A stretch of DNA of 56,229 bases from Clostridia bacterium. GTDB lineage: Bacteria > Bacillota > Clostridia > Oscillospirales > CAG-272. The stretch is taken from NCBI GenBank assembly GCA_017472695.1, contig JAFUOQ010000002.1, forward strand, positions 1 to 56,229, read 5' to 3'. This document shows, piece after piece, positions 45,880-53,916 of this stretch (its first letter is position 1; each line of letters begins with the position of its first letter). The position numbers were made by a program, and so were the translations under genes. The notes below the pieces were generated by a model. The model worked only from the letters and a program-made list of their open reading frames with translations, did no database searches and had not been told where the DNA came from.

Positions 45880-47571
45880 TTATTTATCAAAGATTACCTT
45901 TAATTCAAAATCGGTTTGACCTTTTTTAAGAGTGTAGTCAAGGCAATAGCAGATTTGGTCAAATGAACCGTTTTTGTCTGGGAATTGCGCAGAGTATGGT
46001 ACCTCTAAAATGCGCAATTTTGAATTTTTAGAGCCGATAATTATAGTGTCATCAAGCTTAACCGCATTTCCATCAACTAAAGGCTCTGTTGTTGTAACAA
46101 AGCGCTCGGTAATAACGGTTGGTGCATTTAGCTTGAAGCTGTCCTTCATTGTGATTTCATCATCCTTGAAATAGAAGGTTCTCTCTGCCTTATCCAGCTC
46201 CTTAACTCCGTAGCCAGCAGTGAAGTCCATATAAACAGAATCTTCATTCTTATTATATTCGGCAAAAACTATCTCACGGCGAACACCGTCCTGCGGCACA
46301 CCATTAAAGAATGGAATATTGTGAGATAGGGCAGAGGGGTTAAAGAACTTATATCTATCGTGTCCGTGGTAGCCGGGGGTTTTTGCTGTTGGTCCTGGAT
46401 AACCAAGGTCACAAAGAATTTGCTTGTTGTTGCGCGCTAGGATAAATGAACCAACATCGTTGTGGTTATGGCTCTCACCATTGTCGCCACCCTTACAGGT
46501 AAAGCCGTAATTATCGGTGCGCTTGGTGAAATAAGCGCAATTCTTTGCATAATATGTTCCGTTTTGAAGCTTGTCGGTCACGTTTTCAGGGCTGAAGTAT
46601 AGGAATGTGCGCAAGCCAAAGGAAAAGTGAACATAGCTAAAGAGATTAACATCAAGCATTGGCAATTTTTCAACATCATTTGGGTAAACTGTGCGGAGCA
46701 TTTGAGGAAGTCCAAACCAGTAAACCTCCTTGAAGTTACAGTCACTATATGATGCTACAACCTTTGGTTGGAGATACATTCTTTGAATATAAGTAGAGAT
46801 TGCCTTTACCTTGTCGCGCTTGAACCAGTCAACCTCGCCATTTGTAAACTCGCGCTCAAGCATAGCAAAGTTGCAGAAGAATCCAAAGCCAAAGCCCCAG
46901 TAAGCAGAGCCTTCAACACACATACCATCCTCGCGATATGGAGCTAAATAGCATTCCAAGGAATCGTGGAGCCTCTTTTGATATTTATAGTAGAGGTCAG
47001 GTGCTTCATACATAAGAACCGCACCGACAGAGCCTGTGCAAACAGCAGTCCAGTTATTGTCGTGCTTTTCCCAGAAGAAGGTTCTATTTATGTATGGCTC
47101 AATAGTTCTACGTCTAATTTCCGCAGTTATGCGGTCAGTAAGCAGTCTTGGAAATCTATCCTTGAAAAGGAACTTAATTTCCGCCATCGAAAAACCGACA
47201 GAGCAAGCGAAAATGTCAAGAAGTCCTGGGTCATAGTCAGATGGCTTTCTGTCATAATATTCATTATAGTGGCCAAGAGGCGCCCAAGTATATTCGTTAC
47301 AATAAGCCCAAACAATTTCCAAAAGATTGTTATAATATTCCTCGTTGTCTGGGTAAACAAGAGCCATAAGGGCGGAATATTCAAGCTGGTTTATAGACCT
47401 AAAATAAGCCTCGTGGTCATTGTTGTTTATAATCTCGTGAACAGAGCGAGGGGCTATTTTAGCCTTGCAATACTTGTCGTATTCAGCCTGCAAATCGTCG
47501 CGCAGTCTTTTATAATCGTCGCTTGTTCTTACCTTTTCCCAAAATTTAGGGTTCTTTGCAAATTCAAACAT
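45880..47571 (-). CDS. Heparinase II/III-like polysaccharide lyase
   Basis: 563 aa, no signal peptide. An N-terminal alpha-helical toroid (about 1-325), with the HDNNWTAVC segment at 170-178 typical of the family, is followed by a beta-sheet domain with the heparinase II/III motif ESHNHNDVGSFIL (366-378) and GYPGP (390-394). Family members cleave uronic-acid-containing glycans (heparan, alginate or related) by beta-elimination. Most known members are exported; the lack of a signal here suggests action on imported oligosaccharides. The substrate is not determined. A TAAAGAGG site precedes the ATG. Confidence 0.8.
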   Translation of the reverse strand: MFEFAKNPKFWEKVRTSDDYKRLRDDLQAEYDKYCKAKIAPRSVHEIINNNDHEAYFRSINQLEYSALMALVYPDNEEYYNNLLEIVWAYCNEYTWAPLGHYNEYYDRKPSDYDPGLLDIFACSVGFSMAEIKFLFKDRFPRLLTDRITAEIRRRTIEPYINRTFFWEKHDNNWTAVCTGSVGAVLMYEAPDLYYKYQKRLHDSLECYLAPYREDGMCVEGSAYWGFGFGFFCNFAMLEREFTNGEVDWFKRDKVKAISTYIQRMYLQPKVVASYSDCNFKEVYWFGLPQMLRTVYPNDVEKLPMLDVNLFSYVHFSFGLRTFLYFSPENVTDKLQNGTYYAKNCAYFTKRTDNYGFTCKGGDNGESHNHNDVGSFILARNNKQILCDLGYPGPTAKTPGYHGHDRYKFFNPSALSHNIPFFNGVPQDGVRREIVFAEYNKNEDSVYMDFTAGYGVKELDKAERTFYFKDDEITMKDSFKLNAPTVITERFVTTTEPLVDGNAVKLDDTIIIGSKNSKLRILEVPYSAQFPDKNGSFDQICYCLDYTLKKGQTDFELKVIFDK

Positions 47572-47690
47572 ATATTTTACCTCTTTAGTAAATTGTCATA
47601 TGACAATTTAAGTATAACACGCATATATCTAAAAATCAATTGTTTAGTTTAAATTATAATTACAAATTACTTCCAAAAACGACTTTTCTC

Positions 47691-47719
47691 TTGACAAAAT
47701 TATAATATAAGTGTATAAT
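47691..47719 (+). promoter_or_regulatory. Promoter of mscL
   Basis: TTGACA at 47691-47696, a 17-bp spacer, and TATAAT at 47714-47719: a full consensus match, about 32 bp before the start codon. Confidence 0.85.
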
Positions 47720-47751
47720 TTTTTTAGCAAAACAAAAAAGGAGAAAAGAAA

Positions 47752-48414
47752 ATGAAAAAAATCATTGGCGAGTTTAAGACCTTTATTACCCGCGGTAATG
47801 TTGTTGACATGGCTGTCGGCGTTATTGTCGGCGGTGCGTTTACCGGCGTTGTAAATGGACTTTCAAACTATGTATTAAAGCCTATCATTAATTTGTTCTT
47901 GGCTCTCATCCTTGGAAAAGACGGACTTTCGGGAATCATCACACCTCTATCAATGGTGCAACAAATCGATGCTGACGGCAATTTGGTTTGGAAGCTCAAC
48001 TCGGTTGGTAAGATTGCTCTAGACGCAAATGGAGACAAAATTCCTGTTTGGGATTTAGCAAACTCAATCTACATTGACTGGGGCTCATTCATTAGTGCAA
48101 TTATTAACTTCATTCTTATCGCACTTGTTCTCTTTACAATCGTTAAGATTATTAACACAGTGAGAGCAAACCACGAAAAGATGGCTAACCTCGTTGTAAA
48201 CGGCAAGGTTACAAAGGAAGAGAAGAAGGAAATGAAAGCTCTCGGCTACAACTTCAGAAGTGAGGCAGACATTGAGGTTTACCGCGCTCAAAAGAAGGCA
48301 GAGGCAGAGGCAGCTGCAAAGGCAGCAGAGGAAGCTGCAGCTCTTGATAGACTCAACAATCCTACAACAGAGGATCTTCTCAAGGACATTCGCGAGCTGC
48401 TCAAGAATAAATAA
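47752..48414 (+). CDS. mscL: Large-conductance mechanosensitive channel
   Basis: 220 aa, longer than the usual 130-150. The N-terminus FKTFITRGNVVDMAVGVIVGGAF is the MscL pore helix (segments joined around residues 8-30), the second membrane helix spans about 109-136, and the cytoplasmic KKEEKKEM-like basic cluster follows. The external loop (about 55-105) is extended, with the predicted stretch GKIALDANGDKIP, and the C-terminus has an Ala/Glu-rich helix (about 180-200). The channel opens under membrane tension to release solutes in osmotic downshock. AAGGAG precedes the ATG at 8 nt. Confidence 0.93.
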   Translation: MKKIIGEFKTFITRGNVVDMAVGVIVGGAFTGVVNGLSNYVLKPIINLFLALILGKDGLSGIITPLSMVQQIDADGNLVWKLNSVGKIALDANGDKIPVWDLANSIYIDWGSFISAIINFILIALVLFTIVKIINTVRANHEKMANLVVNGKVTKEEKKEMKALGYNFRSEADIEVYRAQKKAEAEAAAKAAEEAAALDRLNNPTTEDLLKDIRELLKNK

Positions 48415-48419
48415 GAAAC

Positions 48420-48474
48420 AAAAAGCACACCACTTGAAGTGAACCCCATTTAGTTCACACTCGGTGTGCTTTTT
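48420..48474 (+). terminator. Terminator of mscL
   Basis: AAAAAGCACACC pairs with GGTGTGCTTTTT; an inner GTGAAC/GTTCAC pairing extends the stem. A T-run follows. The end overlaps the stop codon of the transposase remnant on the minus strand. Confidence 0.8.
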
Positions 48475-48793
48475 AATTTGTATAAAATTCATCCGTTTCC
48501 CAATTCATAGGATTTTCGTAAATGTATTTTGATGCTTGTTCGTAATCATCGCGATTGCGTATTATGTGGTCGTGGAACCTACACTGCCAAGGATTAAATC
48601 CGTATTCCTTATTACAAAATCTTTAAAATGTCGAAACAAATCTTGATATAATTGGATTTTGCCTTGTAGGGACAGTGATATTTGAAAGTATTTCTTTTCT
48701 GTCATTTGTACATATGGTTATAAAATATGCACCATTTGAGCTGTAATCAAAGCATCTCAGCTTATTTGGTTTTCTTTTTGGCAAATTCTTGTT
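48473..48793 (-). pseudogene. Degraded REP-associated tyrosine (RAYT/Y1) transposase
   Basis: 107 codons in one frame. The first part keeps LPKRKPNKL and DYSSNGAYFITICTNDRKE, typical of the start of IS200/RAYT-type HUH transposases; the last part keeps FHDHIIRNRDDYEQ and YENPMNWETDEFY, typical of their end. The middle, including the HUH metal motif (MPNHIHL-like), is missing, and an in-frame TAA lies at 48623-48625. It is therefore an internally deleted, broken copy. Its loss leaves a 383-base gap between mscL and the asparaginase gene. Confidence 0.75.
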
Positions 48794-48797
48794 TATT

Positions 48798-49811
48798 TTA
48801 TTTTGTTAGCTCACCGCGCATATCTGTTTCCATAAGCTCCTTGATTTTTTCACTTGGGTAATCTTTGGAAAAGAGGTAATATAGCTTTGCAACGGCTGCC
48901 TCGGTTGTCATATCAAAGCCACTTACAGCACCAGCCTCAACAAGTGGTGAGCTTGTGGCATATGCGCCCAAGGTGACTGTGCCCTGTGGGCATTGAGAGC
49001 AGACGGTGACAACACTTCCTGCCAAAAACGCCTTTTTAATAATAGGCAAAAGCGTGTGACCCTCACCTGGGATATTGCCTGCGCCAAAGGTTTCAAGCAC
49101 GATGCCCTTTAATTTTTCTGTCATAAGAGTATCGAAAATCGGGAAAGAAATTCCTGGGAAAATCTTTAAAACTCCTATTGGCACATTTTCAAGCAAGCAC
49201 AGGGAAAAGGGCGCACCTGTGTCTATTTTGGGTGGTGTGTATGGCAAATATCTTATGCTGATTCCTGCCTCGGCAAGACGAGGACAGTTGGGAGAATCAA
49301 ATGCCAAAAGTCCATCAGCTGACATTTTTGTTGCGCGATTTCCTCGCAAGAGTCTGCCACCGAAATATAGACAAACCTCGTTTACCTTACCGCTTCCTGC
49401 GATTAAAAGCGAGGTTATTAGGTTGTCCTGTCCGTCACTCCTAATTTCGCAAAGCGGAATTTGAGAGCCTGTTAAAATAATTGGCTTATTTGAATTTTCT
49501 AGCATAAAGGAAAGGGCGGCAGCAGTATATGCCATTGTGTCTGTGCCATGCAAAATTACAAAGCCATCATAGCTATCGTATCTTTTGGCAATTTCCTTGC
49601 CGATTCTATTCCAGTCCTCAACTGCCATATCGGAAGAATCAAGCAATGGTGACATTTCATAAAATGAAATATCAGGCATTTCGGGTGATTTTAGATCATC
49701 CATTTTGTTAAGAACACTCTCTAAATAGCCCTCTTTTGGGGAATATCCATTTTCCCCCTTAACCATACCGATAGTCCCACCGGTGTGTATCAAGCAAATA
49801 CGTTTTTTCAT
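48798..49811 (-). CDS. ansA: L-asparaginase, type I
   Basis: 337 aa, no signal peptide, so cytoplasmic. It hydrolyses asparagine to aspartate and ammonia. Catalytic motifs are IHTGGTIG (7-14, first Thr) and VILHGTDTMAYTAAAL (about 86-101, second Thr, with the Asp). TGSQIPL and GNRATKMSADGLLAFDSPN match the type I AnsA family. The start at 49811 follows AAAGGA at 7 nt; the longer reading (from 49841) would overlap that site. The product aspartate and ammonia feed the pyr pathway, but there is no sign of co-regulation. Confidence 0.9.
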   Translation of the reverse strand: MKKRICLIHTGGTIGMVKGENGYSPKEGYLESVLNKMDDLKSPEMPDISFYEMSPLLDSSDMAVEDWNRIGKEIAKRYDSYDGFVILHGTDTMAYTAAALSFMLENSNKPIILTGSQIPLCEIRSDGQDNLITSLLIAGSGKVNEVCLYFGGRLLRGNRATKMSADGLLAFDSPNCPRLAEAGISIRYLPYTPPKIDTGAPFSLCLLENVPIGVLKIFPGISFPIFDTLMTEKLKGIVLETFGAGNIPGEGHTLLPIIKKAFLAGSVVTVCSQCPQGTVTLGAYATSSPLVEAGAVSGFDMTTEAAVAKLYYLFSKDYPSEKIKELMETDMRGELTK

Positions 49812-49899
49812 TTTTAGTCCTTTAATGATAAATTTAGACACTGGGTGTCATTTTTTCAGTTATATTTTATCACAAATTATGCCTTTTGTAAATAAAAAC

Positions 49900-49928
49900 T
49901 TGACATACGTGCAAAATAGTGATAGAAT
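49900..49928 (+). promoter_or_regulatory. Promoter of the FMN riboswitch transcript
   Basis: TTGACA at 49900-49905, a 17-bp spacer, and TAGAAT at 49923-49928. The riboswitch begins about 20 nt downstream. Confidence 0.75.
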
Positions 49929-49947
49929 ACTACCATAAAATATAAAA

Positions 49948-50101
49948 TATCTTCGGGGCAAGGTGAAATTCCTTATCGGCGGTAAAGTCCGCGAGCGACC
50001 TAGCCACAGTACACCCAATCTAATTTGCGGGGTGCGCTGTAGCTGTTTGCAGACTCGGTGCAATTCCGAGACCGGCAGTATAGTCTGAATGGGAGAAGGT
50101 T
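49948..50101 (+). promoter_or_regulatory. FMN riboswitch (RFN element)
   Basis: The conserved RFN blocks are all present in order: CTTCGGGGCAAGGTGAAATT, then ATCGGCGGTAAAGTCCGCGA, then a variable hairpin (CACCCAATCTAATTTGCGGGGTG), a CGGTGCAATTCCGAGACCGG block, and the closing TAGTCTGAATGGGAGAAGG. It binds flavin mononucleotide and controls the downstream riboflavin transporter gene through the terminator at 50138-50163. Confidence 0.95.
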
Positions 50102-50137
50102 GTAAAAATGTGTGCTTTTGCGCCATTATGTCTTTTT

Positions 50138-50163
50138 CCGCCTCGATTTGGGCGGTTTTTTTA
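50138..50163 (+). terminator. Riboswitch-controlled terminator before ribU
   Basis: CCGCC/GGCGG stem with a TCGATTTG loop, followed by seven T, placed between the RFN element and the ribU ribosome binding site. It is the expression platform: FMN binding should favour it. Confidence 0.8.
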
Positions 50164-50182
50164 TGCCATTTGTGAGGTAAAA

Positions 50183-50839
50183 ATGAAAAATAAAACGAAA
50201 AATCTTGTAATGATTGGGCTTTTTTGCGCGATTGCATTTGTTTTTACAAATATAGGTCATCTAATACCTATTCGCTTTGCTGGGTTTTTAAGCTTTGATC
50301 CAAAGGACGCAATTATCGTTATTGCAGGCTTTGCTCTTGGTCCATATGCAACTATTGTAATTAGTGTAATAGTTGCTCTTATTGAGCTTCTATCTATTAG
50401 TACAACAGGTATAATAGGCTTTGTTATGAATATTATTGCAAGCGTTGCCTTTGCGTTTGTCCCTGCGCTTGTCTATAAAACCACACGCACCTTCAAAAGC
50501 GCAATGGTTAGCTTGCTTTTTTCGTCAGCCTTGACTGTTGCACTTATGCTACTTTGGAACTTCCTTATAACTCCAATATATATGCACGTGCCAAGAGAGG
50601 CTGTTGAGGGTATGCTTTTGCCTGTGTTCTTGCCATTTAACCTAATAAAATGCGTAATGAATACAGTTCTTGTTTCACTCCTTTATAAGCCTATGGTGAA
50701 AATTTTGCGCAGGGTAAAGCTTCTCCCTCCATCCAGAAGAATAAAAAGAAGTACAAATAAAGCCCGTAGGAAAATAAGCACCAACTCTATAAACAAGTAT
50801 GTCATATGCACAAAAAGAAAGCGCTTTTTGAATAAATAG
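50183..50839 (+). CDS. ribU: Riboflavin transporter RibU (ECF S component)
   Basis: 218 aa with about six membrane helices. It binds riboflavin outside and works with the shared ECF energising module (EcfA1/A2/T), which is not in this window. The typical segments include a first helix NLVMIGLFCAIAFVFTNIGH, FDPKDAIIVIAGFALGPYA and FNLIKCVMNTVLVSLLYKP. The last 40 residues are very basic (RRVKLLPPSRRIKRSTNKAR), an odd tail for the family. The start at 50183 with GTGAGG upstream was chosen because the longer reading begins inside the riboswitch platform. The riboswitch confirms a flavin role. Confidence 0.9.
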   Translation: MKNKTKNLVMIGLFCAIAFVFTNIGHLIPIRFAGFLSFDPKDAIIVIAGFALGPYATIVISVIVALIELLSISTTGIIGFVMNIIASVAFAFVPALVYKTTRTFKSAMVSLLFSSALTVALMLLWNFLITPIYMHVPREAVEGMLLPVFLPFNLIKCVMNTVLVSLLYKPMVKILRRVKLLPPSRRIKRSTNKARRKISTNSINKYVICTKRKRFLNK

Positions 50840-50924
50840 TTTGATTTTTTAAAATGGATATGGTAACATAAATATATAAGGGGGTGTTACTATCAAAAGC
50901 AATAGATTATTTTTCTTAATTTGT

Positions 50925-52448
50925 ATGATGCTTGCTGTCTTGCTTGCACTTGGCGCTTGCGGTGGGGACAAGGATACTGACACGGCAACAGATTCTGAAG
51001 CTGAAACAGAAACAGAGGTGGCAACCGACACCACAACAGACACGGAAACGGAAACCGAGACTGAAACGGAAACCGATACAGAAGCCGAGACTGAAACAGA
51101 GGTAGAATCTGACACAGAAACCGAGACTGAAACTGAAGAGGATACAGAAACCGACACTAGCGTTAGCACAGAAACCGATACTAATACCGACACTGAAGCT
51201 GAGGAGGAGCCAGAGCCTGAAGAGGAGCTAGGCCCTGAACCAACCGACAGTGACCTTACAATAGTTGATGCAGATGGCAAGAGCGAGTATGTAATTGTAT
51301 ATGAGAGAAGAAATGAAAGACTCAAGGAATATGCAAACAGCTTAAAGGACCATATTAAATCCAAATATGGTGTTACCTTGCCTGTTTATGAGTATGGTGC
51401 TGTTCCATCAACAAGCGATAAGAGAATTGTTATAGGTAATGCAGATGCAAACGCGGGGTTTGCCAAGGCTAAAATTGGCAAATCTAACGATTTTATAATT
51501 GATGTTTGCGACAACGACTTAATTCTTTATCCAGCGAATGAATATCTCTATGGATACCTTATAGATGTTGCAAAGGCTGATATTTTTAATGGTGAAGTAA
51601 ACAAGCCGTTCGTTATTTCAGCTGACACAACCTATAAATTGAGCGAGTCGGAAAACAAGGATATAAATTATGTAGAGTACCTAAAGGCGAAAGATGGCGA
51701 GTTTAAGTATGAAACCGTTGTGAATATTTTCCTTTCCGGTACATATAACGTTGGTCAAACAACTATTCCTTATAGAATTTATGTGCCATCAAGCTATGAT
51801 AGCACAAAGGAGTATCCACTTGTAACAGTGCTTCACGGTGCTGGCGAAAGAGGAAATGATAATAAGAGTCAGCTAAAAAATATGATTTCCGAGATGTTTA
51901 ACCAAGAGAACTCTCCATATGCTGATGCGATAGTGTTCTGTCCTCAATGCCCGGGTGGTCAGCAATGGGTTGACACTCCTTGGAAGGACGGAAATTATAG
52001 CATTGACAAGGTTCCGGAGTCGGATGATTTGATGGCGGTTATGGATATAATAAACAACATAATAGCTACAAGCCTATCAACTGACACAGACAGATATTAT
52101 GTAATGGGACTTTCAATGGGTGGCTTTGGCGCATGGGATTTGATTATGCGCCACACGGATACCTTCGCAGGAGCAGTTTGCTTGTGTGGAGGTGCTGACC
52201 CTTCACAGGCAGAAGCACTTCTAAATATGCCAATTTGGGCAATCCATAGCTCAAACGATGGCGATGTTCCATATGCGGGCACACAAGAAATGTGTCAGGC
52301 AATTATAGATGCAGGTGGTGAGCTTTGCAAATTTGATACTACAAGCACCGCACACAATGTGTGGGCAGATGCTGGCAAGAGCACAGATATTTCAAAATGG
52401 CTCTTTGAGCAGAAAAAACCGGAAATGGTAGAGGAAGTAAATCCTTAA
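50925..52448 (+). CDS. Secreted lipoprotein esterase with a Thr/Glu/Asp-rich linker
   Basis: 507 aa from the first ATG, where the signal is only 11 residues before the lipobox ALGAC. An upstream in-frame ATC (50892) behind AAGGGGGTG would give a proper signal (KSNRLFFLICMM...), so the true start may be non-standard. A linker of about 90 residues (about 15-105) is nearly all Thr, Glu, Asp and Ser. After it, a beta-rich region and an alpha/beta-hydrolase domain follow: LVTVLHGAGERG (oxyanion region), GLSMGG (nucleophile Ser), SSNDGDVPY (Asp) and TAHNVW (His). It resembles feruloyl/acetyl-xylan or PHB-depolymerase-type esterases. It is probably tethered to the cell surface and removes acyl groups from plant glycans. 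Confidence 0.8.
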   Translation: MMLAVLLALGACGGDKDTDTATDSEAETETEVATDTTTDTETETETETETDTEAETETEVESDTETETETEEDTETDTSVSTETDTNTDTEAEEEPEPEEELGPEPTDSDLTIVDADGKSEYVIVYERRNERLKEYANSLKDHIKSKYGVTLPVYEYGAVPSTSDKRIVIGNADANAGFAKAKIGKSNDFIIDVCDNDLILYPANEYLYGYLIDVAKADIFNGEVNKPFVISADTTYKLSESENKDINYVEYLKAKDGEFKYETVVNIFLSGTYNVGQTTIPYRIYVPSSYDSTKEYPLVTVLHGAGERGNDNKSQLKNMISEMFNQENSPYADAIVFCPQCPGGQQWVDTPWKDGNYSIDKVPESDDLMAVMDIINNIIATSLSTDTDRYYVMGLSMGGFGAWDLIMRHTDTFAGAVCLCGGADPSQAEALLNMPIWAIHSSNDGDVPYAGTQEMCQAIIDAGGELCKFDTTSTAHNVWADAGKSTDISKWLFEQKKPEMVEEVNP

Positions 52449-52456
52449 TTGAATAG

Positions 52457-52491
52457 AAAAAAGAGCAAACACAATTTTGTGTTTGCTCTTT
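52457..52491. terminator. Bidirectional terminator between esterase and SulP genes
   Basis: AAAGAGCAAACAC/GTGTTTGCTCTTT stem (13 bp) with an AATTTT loop, between converging genes. Confidence 0.85.
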
Positions 52492-52497
52492 CAATAT

Positions 52498-53766
52498 TTA
52501 TTTTAATTTTGTTCTCTTTGATTTCTTTGGAGATTTTACAAGATAGAAGAGAATAGCAATTACAATTCCGACAGCAATAGCAACAACGAGGTCGAAAACT
52601 ATTGTCAAAATAAAGGTAACAATTAAAACAATAACATCTGTCTTTGGCGCGGTTTTGCAAATGTGGAAGAAGTGCTTGTATTCGCACATATTATAAGCAA
52701 CCATCAAAAGAACAGCTGCAATTATTGGCATTGGAATCCACGAAGCACAAGGCATTAATACCACTAAAACAAGGAGTAGGGTTATTGCGTGGACTATACC
52801 TGAAACAGGGGAACGACCACCGTTTTTAACATTTGCCGAGGTTCTGGCAATAGCACCGGTAGCAGGGATACCACCAAAAAGACCGGATGCGATGTTTCCC
52901 AAGCCTTGTGCAATTAGCTCTGTATTTGAGTTGTGCTTATCGTTTACCATTTTATCGGAAACAACGCAAGAAAGAAGCGACTCAATTGACGCCAAAATCG
53001 CGATAGTGAATGCGTCAGGGATTAAGGCAATTACCTTATCCATGCTAAATTCTGGGATTTTAAGTGATGGGAAGCCCGAGCTGATTGTGTAAAGGTCGCC
53101 AATTGTTAAAACATCAAGACCGAAAAGACCTACAATAAGTGAGCCAAGCACAACGACAACGAGTGAGCCTGGGATTTTTTTGCTAATTTTGGGCCAGAAA
53201 ATAAGAACGGCAAGTGCGATTGCACCAACTAAAAAACCAACAGGATTAAAGGTTGTTATATTGTGAATTAGCGCTTCAATTTTCTCCATTGATTCAACAG
53301 GAGATTCCCCACCAAAGGACATACCAAAGAAGTCCTTTAATTGACCTATAACAATTGTTACTGCAATTCCAGCGGTGAAGCCAACAGTAATTGGCGTTGG
53401 TATATATTTAATTAATGAGCCTACACGCAAAAAACCAAACAAAATAAGGATTATACCTGCCATAATTGTAGCAATGATAAGCCCGTCAAAGCCTTGAGTT
53501 GCAATAATTCCTGCAACTATGGTAGCAAACGCGGCGGTAGGGCCGGAAATATTTACTAGGCTACCACCAAAAAACGAAATAACAAAGCCGGCAACAATGG
53601 CTGTATATAAGCCTTGAACAGGCTCAGCGCCAGAGGCAATTGCAAGAGCAATTGAAAGTGGCAAGGCAATAATTGCGACAATTATGCCAGCAACCACATC
53701 GTTAATAAACTTTTGTTTGTTGTATGTTTTTAATGCGGTAAAAAGCTTCGGTTGAAAGAGTTTCAT
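52498..53766 (-). CDS. SulP-family anion transporter without STAS domain
   Basis: 422 aa with about 11-12 membrane helices. The SulP core is recognised by DVVAGIIVAIIALPLSIALA near the start, VNISGPTAAFATIVAGI (substrate-binding helix 3) and FGGIPATGAIARTSANVKNGG. The usual C-terminal STAS domain is missing: the chain ends soon after the last helix with a basic KSPKKSKRTKLK tail. The family carries sulfate, bicarbonate or dicarboxylates; the substrate cannot be assigned here. The ribosome binding site is weak (GAGAGG). It shares a divergent upstream region with the GH92 gene. Confidence 0.85.
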   Translation of the reverse strand: MKLFQPKLFTALKTYNKQKFINDVVAGIIVAIIALPLSIALAIASGAEPVQGLYTAIVAGFVISFFGGSLVNISGPTAAFATIVAGIIATQGFDGLIIATIMAGIILILFGFLRVGSLIKYIPTPITVGFTAGIAVTIVIGQLKDFFGMSFGGESPVESMEKIEALIHNITTFNPVGFLVGAIALAVLIFWPKISKKIPGSLVVVVLGSLIVGLFGLDVLTIGDLYTISSGFPSLKIPEFSMDKVIALIPDAFTIAILASIESLLSCVVSDKMVNDKHNSNTELIAQGLGNIASGLFGGIPATGAIARTSANVKNGGRSPVSGIVHAITLLLVLVVLMPCASWIPMPIIAAVLLMVAYNMCEYKHFFHICKTAPKTDVIVLIVTFILTIVFDLVVAIAVGIVIAILFYLVKSPKKSKRTKLK

Positions 53767-53858
53767 TTTATACCTCTCAAAAATATTTTAAAGACGAGAG
53801 TAATTATACAACCGAAGCACCGATTTGTCAATAATTTAATTAAGAATTAATTAAAACC

Positions 53859-53887
53859 TTGCATATAGGATTAAAATAGGCTATAAT
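53859..53887 (+). promoter_or_regulatory. Promoter of the GH92-like gene
   Basis: TTGCAT at 53859-53864, a 17-bp spacer, and TATAAT at 53882-53887, about 30 bp before the start codon. Confidence 0.65.
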
Positions 53888-53916
53888 TAAAACAGAAATT
53901 TTTAAAAGGCTAGGCT

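Noticed and set aside
48085-48492. Minus-strand 135-codon ORF opposite mscL
   Set aside because: It overlaps mscL almost wholly, crosses the mscL terminator and has Cys/Leu-rich content typical of an antisense shadow.
50970-51215. Short tandem repeats that could be read as a CRISPR-like array
   Set aside because: They encode the Thr/Glu/Asp linker in frame. Unit length is only 6-12 nt and there are no unique spacers.
50849-51364. Minus-strand 171-codon ORF made of Ser-Val repeats
   Set aside because: It is the reverse reading of the Thr/Glu/Asp linker of the esterase; low-complexity repeats often stay open in another frame.
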